Positions 1-6,111 of a stretch of DNA of 11,612 nucleotides are shown piece after piece. Numbering within the stretch: position 1 is the stretch's first letter; each line of letters starts with the position of its first letter. The position numbers and the translations under genes are program-made. The DNA is taken from positions 1 through 11,612 of the forward strand of contig WOZY01000285.1 of the NCBI GenBank assembly GCA_011620045.1, in the 5' to 3' direction. Source of the DNA: Mesotoga sp. (lineage in GTDB: Bacteria; Thermotogota; Thermotogae; Petrotogales; Kosmotogaceae). The notes beneath the pieces are model-generated. The model was not told the origin of the DNA and searched no databases. It saw only the letters and a list, made by a program, of their open reading frames with translations.

Positions 1-505
1 CCGCAGGAGCTTCGAAGAAGCCTGGGCAGACCCCGTCATCCGAAATGAGCCGCTTCGCAAGAGTTTTCATATAGTTATCTTCTACTGACTCTATCAGTGC
101 TGAAACTTCAGACTTGATTCTTTCGAGGTCTTTAACGACGGGCAGTAACTGCGAAATCGAATCAGAACTGTAGCTTTTCATTTCCTCAATTGAGAAGATC
201 CTTCTGATTTTGATACTTAATCCGAATCTATCATCTACTAGATAGTCCGCAAGAGCCACAGTACCGACAACCGGTTCCAGGCATCCCGATTCACTAATCC
301 AAGCTTTTGCTTCCTTCCTATTTTTGTAATCTCCAACCATACAATCATAGTAAGGGCCCCTGCTCCCCTCGACCTTCTTGGCACCAAATATGAAAAAGAA
401 GCCTTGCCTTGAATTGACGAAATTCTCAACCCTGTCAGAAGAAGCATCGTACTCCCTTAGGATTTCGGAAAGGATCGGATAACTGCCACTCTTCCCTTCA
501 ATCAT
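1..505 (-). CDS. YhaM-like OB-fold/HD-domain protein, N-terminal part (runs off left edge)
   Basis: The frame is open from ATG at 505 to the left edge, about 168 residues without a stop. A good SD (GAGGAG, about 6 nt spacing) precedes the ATG. Residues about 26-105 read like a nucleic-acid-binding OB fold (RQGFFFIFGAKK, then GTVALADYLVDDRFGLSIKI). They are followed by a helical linker and then MKTLAKRLISDD and PGFFEAPAG. That last stretch resembles the segment just before the HHAYxGG(L)xEH metal site of YhaM/CBF1-type 3'-5' exoribonucleases with an HD domain. The HD domain itself would lie outside the window, so catalysis cannot be checked. It is the third gene of the oadB-like operon, 61 bp after the small membrane protein. 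The nuclease assignment rests on architecture and remembered family similarity. Another OB-fold/HD protein is possible. Confidence 0.65.
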   Translation of the reverse strand, partial: MIEGKSGSYPILSEILREYDASSDRVENFVNSRQGFFFIFGAKKVEGSRGPYYDCMVGDYKNRKEAKAWISESGCLEPVVGTVALADYLVDDRFGLSIKIRRIFSIEEMKSYSSDSISQLLPVVKDLERIKSEVSALIESVEDNYMKTLAKRLISDDGVCPGFFEAPA

Positions 506-566
506 TGTAATTCTCCTCACTGAAGGTTACTGAAGTCTTATTAGTCGAGTATCGTAATAGAGAGAC

Positions 567-701
567 CTACTCATCATTCTTTCTTGAGGCAGACTTCATA
601 AGCAATTTTATCATTATGAAGAAAGCGATCGTAGCCAGAAATGTTGTTGGATAACCTTCAAGAAAAATCATGATACTCTTCGAAACGGCTTCGCTCATCA
701 T
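567..701 (-). CDS. 44-residue single-pass membrane protein, possible gamma-type subunit of the decarboxylase pump
   Basis: The ORF starts at ATG 701 (a second ATG follows at 698) and ends in TAG at 567-569. It has a strong SD (AAAGGAG, 5 nt before the first ATG) that lies in the tail of the upstream pump gene, 15 bp after that gene's stop. The product has a short polar N-terminus and one hydrophobic helix at about residues 19-36 (TTFLATIAFFIMIKLLMK). The C-terminus is basic, then acidic (KSASRKNDE). The FLEGYPTTFLAT stretch resembles the EGF...MFLG start of OadG/MmdD-type gamma subunits, which are small membrane anchors encoded beside the beta subunit. Position, spacing and topology support a partner of the beta subunit. 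The homology is only suggestive. Such short genes are often missed in annotation. Confidence 0.6.
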   Translation of the reverse strand: MMSEAVSKSIMIFLEGYPTTFLATIAFFIMIKLLMKSASRKNDE

Positions 702-716
702 TCAAGCTCCTTTCAT

Positions 717-1811
717 TCATAGAAAGAGTGCGAGTACTATACTGCCAGCCAGAACAGAACCGATCTGTCCTGCAACGTTTGCGCCAGTTGCATACATTAT
801 CAGGAAGTTATTTGGATCTTCTTCAAGCCCCATCCTGTGAACAACCCTGGCAGACATCGGAAAGGCAGATATTCCCGCTGCGCCTATCATGGGATTTATC
901 TTCTGTTTTCTGAAGAGGTTGAATGTTTTTGCAAAGAGGATTCCACCCATGGTATCAAGTATGAAAGCAACGAGTCCCATGAGAAGTATCAGCAGGGTAC
1001 TTTGATTTAGAAACGCGCTTGCCGTCATCGTTGAACCAATAGCGATCCCCAAAAAGAGAGTGATGATGTTGGAAAGCTCATTCTGGGCAGCATTACTAAG
1101 TTTGTTCAGGACTCCTGATTCTCTTATCAAATTTCCGAACATTAGCATTCCGATCAATGCAACGCTTACTGGAGCGATAATTCCGGCCAGAAGGGTAACG
1201 AGTATGGGGAACAGTATTCTAACATGCTTGGGAACCTTCTCGGTTCTGTTATCCATTCTGATCCTTCTCTCTTCTTTCGTAGTAAGCAACTTGATGATAG
1301 GTGGCTGAACTACAGGCACTAGAGCCATGTATGAGTATGCGGCGACTGAAATCGGACCAAGCATATGTATGGCAAGTCTACTTGCAACATATATGGATGT
1401 AGGGCCGTCCGCAGTGCCAATGATACCGATGGATATCGCTTCTCTGATGTCGAATCCAAGCAAGGCTGCCACTATTATCGTGAGAAAGATCCCCAGCTGT
1501 GCCGCTGCTCCGTAAAAGAACATCACAGGCTTTTGGAGGAGAGGTCCGAAATCGATCATCGCTCCTATTCCAATGAAGATTAGAGCAGGAAAGAGTTCAT
1601 TTGCTATGCCGGCTTCATAGAGAATTGTGAGTACACCGTGCTCTCCGATGGCCGAGGATCCCGGAATATTAGTGAGAATTGCTCCGAAGCCTATCGGCAG
1701 AAGTAACATCGGTTCATATTGTTTCTTTATTGCCAGGAAGATCAGAACCCCACCTATTGCAAACATAATGAGATTTCCCACGGGGATCAAAAAATTCGAT
1801 AGCAAATTCAT
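717..1811 (-). CDS. Sodium-ion-translocating decarboxylase, beta subunit (OadB/GcdB/MmdB family)
   Basis: This is the integral membrane subunit that couples decarboxylation of a biotin-bound carboxyl group to Na+ export. The protein is about 364 residues, close to the shorter family members, and hydrophobic throughout. The conserved core is present: GTADGPTSIY at about 132-140, whose Asp matches the essential pump aspartate of Klebsiella OadB (GADGPT), then AYSYMALVPVVQPPI at about 159-172. The C-terminal INPMIGAAGISAFPMSAR motif is also there. Which carboxylic acid is used cannot be told, because no alpha (carboxyltransferase) or biotin-carrier gene lies in the window. Start choice: ATG at 1811 has GAGG 8 nt upstream, while an in-frame TTG at 1814 has 5 nt spacing and is possible. 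It is the first gene of a minus-strand operon with the small membrane protein and the YhaM-like gene. Confidence 0.92.
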   Translation of the reverse strand: MNLLSNFLIPVGNLIMFAIGGVLIFLAIKKQYEPMLLLPIGFGAILTNIPGSSAIGEHGVLTILYEAGIANELFPALIFIGIGAMIDFGPLLQKPVMFFYGAAAQLGIFLTIIVAALLGFDIREAISIGIIGTADGPTSIYVASRLAIHMLGPISVAAYSYMALVPVVQPPIIKLLTTKEERRIRMDNRTEKVPKHVRILFPILVTLLAGIIAPVSVALIGMLMFGNLIRESGVLNKLSNAAQNELSNIITLFLGIAIGSTMTASAFLNQSTLLILLMGLVAFILDTMGGILFAKTFNLFRKQKINPMIGAAGISAFPMSARVVHRMGLEEDPNNFLIMYATGANVAGQIGSVLAGSIVLALFL

Positions 1812-1987
1812 CAATGCTGCCTCACAGATTTGAAGTCATCTCTCGAGCGCGGAGAATCGAAAGACACTACCGATTCGGAACCGCTTCATCACATACAATA
1901 CTAATACAACCCGTAGCCCTTTTGATCAGAACGAAAAGGTTTTGGGGTTTTCTTTCAAGACTTTCCAGCTCAACTTGATAACTCCAT

Positions 1988-1996
1988 TGGTATGAT
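1988..1996 (+). promoter_or_regulatory. Extended -10 promoter element before the GH1 pseudogene
   Basis: TGG followed by TATGAT forms an extended -10 element (TGn plus a 5/6 hexamer). It lies about 40 bp before the TTG start and upstream of a strong SD. No good -35 is seen at 16-18 bp, which is tolerated by extended -10 promoters. The 1812-2034 interval is a divergent intergenic region. I see no convincing promoter for the leftward pump operon in it. Confidence 0.35.
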
Positions 1997-2034
1997 AGGA
2001 TTTGTCTGTTGAGATGAACTGAGGAGGGAAATAC

Positions 2035-3367
2035 TTGGCAGCGGGTTTTCATGAGGACTTTCTATGGGGTGTTGCAACGGCAGCTTATCAGATAGAAGGA
2101 GCCGATCTTGAAGAAGGTAAAGGTCCTTCAATTTGGTCGGATTGTTCTCACAAGCCCGGAAGGATAGATTTCGGGGAAAGCGGCGATGTTGCTTGTGACC
2201 ATTATCAAAGATTCACAGAAGATATTGATCTCATGACGGCACTTGAACTGAATTCTTATCGATTCTCCATATTCTGGCCGAGGGTACTTCCAAAGGAGCG
2301 TGGCCCGACAAATCAAAAAGGCATTGATTTCCACGATAGACTAGTCGATGAGCTTCTGGAAAGAGAAATACAACCTCTTGTCACTCTGTATCACGGGGGT
2401 TTTCCTTTAGATTTGCAGGCGAGATTCGGTCGATGGGAGTGCAGAGATGTCAGTCATTACTTTGACGATTACTCAAGTTTGATGTTTTACAGATTGGGTG
2501 ACAGAGTAAAATGCTGGATTACTTTGAATGAACCTTGCTGCTCTTCTCACGTGAGCTATCTCTGGGGTGAACACGCTCCTGGAAAGAGAGACCTGAAACT
2601 GTCACTTTCCGTCTCTAACAATTTTCTGCTTTCCCTTGGGGAAGCAGTAAGAAGTTTCAGAGAGAGCGTAAGAGATGGCCTGATCGGTCTTGAGAATGTT
2701 TCCGCTTTTGTTGAGCCTGTGACTGATTCCAAAGGAGATCTCCGTGCTGCAAAAATCTATGATCAGTTCATTAATGGTTGGTTCCTTGAAACTCCGCTAA
2801 CTGGTGAATATCGCTCTGAACTCTTTGTGATCTTTGAAAATGAGGGGCTGGCGCCAATTGTCCAAAGCGAAGATATGGAAATCATATCGACGCCCTTCGA
2901 TTTCTGGGGTGTGAATTATTACACAAGAAACCTCGTTAGAAGAGAAGAATCAAGTATACTTGGTACCGAAGTCGTTCAAGGAGAACTACCGAAGAGCGAG
3001 ATGAGCTGGGAGATCTACCCGGAGGGCCTTGCAGCTTTTCTCTTCAGGGCCTACAAAGAGTTTGGCAAGAAACCGATATACGTTACAAAGAACGGTATTG
3101 CGGGCAAAGATACGTTGTTGGATGCCTCAGTTGGTGATTATTATAGAATTGAGCATCTGAGACAGCACTTTTCCGCTGCTCTTAATGCAATAAAAGGAGG
3201 GGTGAATTTAAGGAGGTTATTCTGTCTGGACTTTGATGGATAATTTTGAATGGGCGCTTGGTTATTCGAAGAGATTTGGCCTGGTATTTGTGGATTATAA
3301 TAATGATGTGAAACGCATCCCAAAGACAAGTTTTGAATACTACTGGGATCTCATTAAAACGCGGTGA
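2035..3367 (+). pseudogene. Beta-glucosidase, glycoside hydrolase family 1 (frameshifted and catalytically degraded)
   Basis: GH1 enzymes are cytoplasmic retaining beta-glycosidases. The frame starts at TTG 2035 after a strong SD (GAGGAGGG, 6 nt spacing). It begins with the family hallmark FLWGVATAAYQIEG, and the acid/base motif TLNEP is intact (Glu166). It reads as GH1 for about 393 codons, then jumps frame: after AGG at 3211-3213 the family's C-terminus continues in the +1 frame from 3215 ([18 protein letters not shown]...) to TGA at 3365-3367. A one-base insertion around 3211-3216 explains this, and the in-frame product stops at 3243. The catalytic nucleophile motif (I/V)TENG reads VTKNG, a Glu-to-Lys change at residue 352 (codon AAG, 3088-3090). 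The YHWDLP sugar-binding motif reads YHGGFP (2392-2403). Total length matches the family (about 445 residues). Several independent lesions point to real decay rather than a single sequencing error. Confidence 0.88.
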
Positions 3368-3452
3368 AGTACGCTTCATCTGAATAGTAATCAATGTCGA
3401 GTTGTTCAATATGTTGGCCATAGGAAGCCTTTCTAAACAGATTGGCGAAAAC

Positions 3453-3488
3453 AGAGGTCTTGTGAAAGCTTAAGAGAGACCTTTTTTT
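3453..3488 (+). terminator. Hairpin plus T tract between the GH1 pseudogene and the degV-family gene
   Basis: AGGTCT (3455-3460) pairs with AGACCT (3477-3482), extendable by a G-T and an A-T pair, with a 16-nt loop. Seven Ts follow (3482-3488). It could end GH1 transcription. The T tract sits only a few bases before the SD of the degV-family gene, so that gene's own promoter must lie upstream of the hairpin or overlap it. The element may therefore act as an attenuator. The long loop lowers confidence. Confidence 0.5.
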
Positions 3489-3505
3489 GAGAGGGGGTTT
3501 GCCAA

Positions 3506-4366
3506 ATGATTGGAGTCATAGTAGATTCAGGATGTGATCTTCCCGAATCGATGAAAGAAAGTGATAACGTAAGAGTCATTCCACTGAAGATAATTCTTGA
3601 TGGTAAGGAATATAGAGACAATATTGATATCACTACTTCAGATCTTCTTCAATACATGGAAGACAAGTTTCCAAAGACCTCGCTTCCAAGACAGTCGGAA
3701 ATCGAGGAGGCTTTTGACAGCCTTTACGAGAAGGGATTCAGGGAGTTCCTTTATATTGGAATTTCTAGCGGTCTAAGCGGGACTCTGGGGCAAGTGAAGA
3801 CTTTTGTCAGAGACTTCTCCGAAAAGCACTCCGATGTGAATGTCGAGGTAGTAGACTCAAAAAACATTTCGATTGGTTCAGGACTGCTTGCTATGAAGGG
3901 AATAGATCTGGCCCGGCGAGGGTTGGCCTTTGAAGAGGTAGTGAGCGAGATCCACGATTCTGTGAGTAAGTCCAAGGTCTTCTTCTGCATACCTGTCCTA
4001 AAGTTTCTTAAGGCTGGAGGACGAATTGGAAAGGTTACCGCAACAATCGGGGATTTTCTCGATCTGAAGCCTGTAATAACCGTTGGCGAAGATGGGGTCT
4101 ATCACAGCGTTTCAAAAGAAAGAGGCATGAAGAGAGCCGTTAAAGCTTCGGTAAATAAGCTATTGGAATTCATTGAGGGCAAAAAACTGCTGAACATTGC
4201 CGCTTATACATCGGACAAAAGTGAGAAGACCAGAGAGTTTTTCAAGATGGCTGTAGACGAGATTGAGGCAGCAGGAATAAGTGAAATAATCACGGGGCAG
4301 ATCTCTCAATCACTTGTTTGTCACACAGGCCCCGGCTTAATTGGTGTTTCTGCAATCTTTGAGTAA
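3506..4366 (+). CDS. DegV-family fatty-acid-binding protein (FakB type)
   Basis: The protein is 286 residues, a normal full length for DegV/FakB proteins. These cytoplasmic proteins bind a fatty acid and, in organisms with FakA, present it for phosphorylation to acyl-phosphate. Landmarks are the N-terminal VIVDSGCDLP (about 4-13), TSLPRQS (58-64) at the place of the family's TSxPs, and ISSGLSGT (86-93) of the lipid-carboxylate site. VVDSKN (115-120), LKAGGRIGK (168-176) and HTGPG (273-277) near the C-terminus are also family hallmarks. The ATG at 3506 follows a G-rich SD (GAGGGGG, 8 nt spacing). No FakA gene is present in the window, so a role in fatty-acid incorporation is inferred from the family only. 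A G/C hairpin follows the stop immediately. The SD is perfectly complementary over 9 nt to the predicted RNA encoded convergently next door. Confidence 0.92.
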   Translation: MIGVIVDSGCDLPESMKESDNVRVIPLKIILDGKEYRDNIDITTSDLLQYMEDKFPKTSLPRQSEIEEAFDSLYEKGFREFLYIGISSGLSGTLGQVKTFVRDFSEKHSDVNVEVVDSKNISIGSGLLAMKGIDLARRGLAFEEVVSEIHDSVSKSKVFFCIPVLKFLKAGGRIGKVTATIGDFLDLKPVITVGEDGVYHSVSKERGMKRAVKASVNKLLEFIEGKKLLNIAAYTSDKSEKTREFFKMAVDEIEAAGISEIITGQISQSLVCHTGPGLIGVSAIFE

Positions 4367-4391
4367 AAAAAAGCCGCCAGTATGGCGGCTT
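4365..4391 (-). terminator. Strong minus-strand terminator, probably also the end of the degV-family transcript
   Basis: GCCGCC (4373-4378), loop AGTAT, GGCGGC (4384-4389) form a 6-bp all-G/C stem, extended by A-T pairs. On the minus strand eight Ts follow (4372 down to 4365), a textbook intrinsic terminator. On the plus strand the tail is only TTAAAT, so termination of the degV-family gene would be weaker. It closes the candidate small RNA that starts near 4539. Confidence 0.75.
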
Positions 4392-4539
4392 AAATCGGGA
4401 TATTCCAGGGGGTTTCAACATGCCTGTCCTTCATCCATACTTGGGGGGTGATGGGGGACTTGCATATCGGTACTCGTGTGTTTTGCCTTTTTTAATGACC
4501 GTTCGAGCTTTTGGGGTTTCAAGGGTTACTTATCTATTT
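4365..4539 (-). ncRNA. Candidate C-rich small RNA, about 175 nt, convergent with the degV-family gene
   Basis: A near-consensus promoter (4546-4574) and a strong terminator (4365-4391), both on the minus strand, frame a segment with no credible protein gene. The predicted RNA is poor in G and rich in C and A, so apart from the terminator it should be mostly single-stranded. It contains two copies of TTGAAACCCC (complements of 4513-4522 and 4409-4418), a C5 run (4453-4457) and a C6 run (4443-4448). Such C-rich unpaired stretches are typical of trans-acting bacterial small RNAs that pair with G-rich SD sites. AAACCCCCT in this RNA is the exact complement of AGGGGGTTT at 3492-3500, in the SD region of the neighbouring degV-family gene. 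I recognise no known RNA family (not SRP RNA, tmRNA or RNase P). Transcription and function are inferred. Confidence 0.6.
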
Positions 4540-4545
4540 GATTTA

Positions 4546-4574
4546 ATTCTACCCAAAGAAGTCGGGTTTGTCAA
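4546..4574 (-). promoter_or_regulatory. Consensus sigma-A promoter for the candidate small RNA
   Basis: On the minus strand TTGACA (4574-4569) is a perfect -35 hexamer. A 17-bp spacer separates it from TAGAAT (4551-4546), a 5/6 match to TATAAT. The predicted start of transcription is near A4539. No minus-strand protein gene follows. The next signal is the terminator at 4365-4391. Confidence 0.72.
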
Positions 4575-4582
4575 TATAGTTG

Positions 4583-4635
4583 AGCAGGATTGTCGGCTTT
4601 GATTTGTAAACATTGTGTTAACTTGAAGTCCTGCT
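4583..4635. repeat. Inverted repeat AGCAGGA ... TCCTGCT upstream of the MFS gene
   Basis: AGCAGGA at 4583-4589 and TCCTGCT at 4629-4635 are perfect 7-bp inverted arms separated by 39 bp. The interior holds a near-palindrome around GTAAACATTGTGTTAAC (one mismatch per arm). It could be a structured 5' leader of the MFS/pepT transcript or an operator. I found no convincing plus-strand promoter for the MFS gene in 4575-4740, and the rest of that stretch shows nothing recognisable. Confidence 0.3.
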
Positions 4636-4740
4636 GATTTCTAAACTGATTCTTGCTGAATGAAGGTTTTTCTAGTGGCCGTTTTGGCTTGAAGTTTCGC
4701 AAATGGAAAGAACTGTTCCAATAACACTTCATACCCGGAG

Positions 4741-6111
4741 ATGCATCAATTGGACAAAAACAGTCAAACGAGGATCCTCTCGGTTTTTGAGGGTGCTATC
4801 TATAATGGTTTCTTCTTGATTACTCAGGGCTTCCTTGGGACCGGGCTTGCTCTCGAATTTGGAGCCTCTGAACCAGTTATAGCTTTGATCGGAGTTCTTC
4901 CCGCAGTCTCTCAGTTTGTTCAGCTGATTGCTCCTTCGATTTTGAGAGCCGTGGGAAGCAGAAAGCGGGCAATGATGATCTGCGCTTCTGCGGGGAGATT
5001 ATCTACGGTATTCATTCCGGTCACACTTGCTTTAGGAATAAACAGACAGTCTCTTCTTCTAGTCATTCTTTCTTTCTTCTCGCTTTCTGCAAGTCTTGCG
5101 GGCAATTTCTGGGTATCAATCATCAGAGACGTTGTCCCCTCCACCGGGTCTGCCAGGTTTTTCAGCATGAGAAACGTGACATTCACAATTACAAATATGC
5201 TTATAACGCTTCTGTACTCATTCATTCTTGATTCATTTCCTGGAAGAACGGGATTTTTAGCTATCACTACTCTTGGAGTAATCAGCGCGGTGATAAGCTT
5301 ATTGTTGCTGGGTTTCCATCACGATCCTCCGCATGAAATAAGCTATGGAAGAGGCTTATTCAAGGCCGTTGCTGGAGACAAGAAGTTCATGCCATATCTT
5401 CGTTTCTATTCTTTCTGGAGTTTTTCGATAGCAATCACTTCACCCTTTTTCGCTTATCATGAGCTGGTCAATATGAAGCTGGACTATTCCTTTCTCAGTT
5501 CACTCAACGTTTTTAGTTCGCTTTTAACAATGTTATTCTATCTATTGTGGGGGAAGATGGCTGATAGGATTGGGGGACAGGCGGTCTTAGAGTTCGGCGT
5601 CTTTGGAGCGTTTCTGAAAACCTTACTGTGGTTGTTCATGGATAGTGGAACGGTATATCTTTTATACATCGACACGGTGATTGGAACTGCTTCGTGGAGT
5701 GCCATAAACCTGTGTCTATTTACTACCATGCTTGAGCTACTCAGAGGAGCAGATGTGCAGTCTTACTATGCATTGATCTCATTCGCGAATGGCACCTCTG
5801 CCCTTGCCGGTTCACTTGTGGGCGGGTTTCTTGCATCATGTTTGAACAGATATAGCTGGACTTTCAGTGGACATGAATTCTTTGGGATTCAGATTCTTTT
5901 TCTTGTTACCTTCGTTCTTAGAGGAATCTCTCTGATTCTCTTAAAGAGAGTTAAGACTAGAAAAGTGGTATCTGTATCTGGAATGGTCTTCAATTCTGCA
6001 GCCGTCTTAGCTAATCGATTTGCGGCAAGACCGAGAGAGTTGATCGAAGTTCTCATACATAAGAACAAACCAAGACAGAGAAAGGAGAATGATGATGGAA
6101 AGACTAATTGA
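4741..6111 (+). CDS. Major facilitator superfamily (MFS) transporter
   Basis: The protein is about 456 residues and strongly hydrophobic, with roughly 11-12 membrane-spanning stretches, a normal MFS size. WGKMADRIGG near the middle resembles the MFS loop motif A (GxxxDRxG) as placed at the start of the second six-helix half. The region from about residue 405 on is a basic, soluble cytoplasmic tail rich in Lys, Arg and Asn. The substrate cannot be read from the sequence. Start: ATG 4741 has GGAG directly abutting it, too close for an SD. An in-frame TTG at 4750 has the same GGAG at 9 nt and is the more likely initiator. The 3' end overlaps the pepT start region, so the two are probably co-transcribed and translationally coupled. 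This hints at a peptide or amino-acid link, but that is only context. Confidence 0.85.
   Translation: MHQLDKNSQTRILSVFEGAIYNGFFLITQGFLGTGLALEFGASEPVIALIGVLPAVSQFVQLIAPSILRAVGSRKRAMMICASAGRLSTVFIPVTLALGINRQSLLLVILSFFSLSASLAGNFWVSIIRDVVPSTGSARFFSMRNVTFTITNMLITLLYSFILDSFPGRTGFLAITTLGVISAVISLLLLGFHHDPPHEISYGRGLFKAVAGDKKFMPYLRFYSFWSFSIAITSPFFAYHELVNMKLDYSFLSSLNVFSSLLTMLFYLLWGKMADRIGGQAVLEFGVFGAFLKTLLWLFMDSGTVYLLYIDTVIGTASWSAINLCLFTTMLELLRGADVQSYYALISFANGTSALAGSLVGGFLASCLNRYSWTFSGHEFFGIQILFLVTFVLRGISLILLKRVKTRKVVSVSGMVFNSAAVLANRFAARPRELIEVLIHKNKPRQRKENDDGKTN

Noticed and set aside
238-447. Minus-strand 69-residue frame within the YhaM-like gene
   Set aside because: It is an alternate frame of the longer open frame 505-1, which has the SD and the domain similarity.
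4420-4602. Plus-strand 60-residue frame with an ATG 7 nt after AGGGGG
   Set aside because: The G-run that looks like an SD is the complement of the C-rich minus-strand RNA. The peptide is unlike any protein I know, with odd composition, and no plus-strand promoter is seen.
4920-5267. Minus-strand 115-residue frame inside the MFS gene
   Set aside because: It lies entirely opposite a well-supported membrane protein gene, has no SD of note and encodes no recognisable domain.
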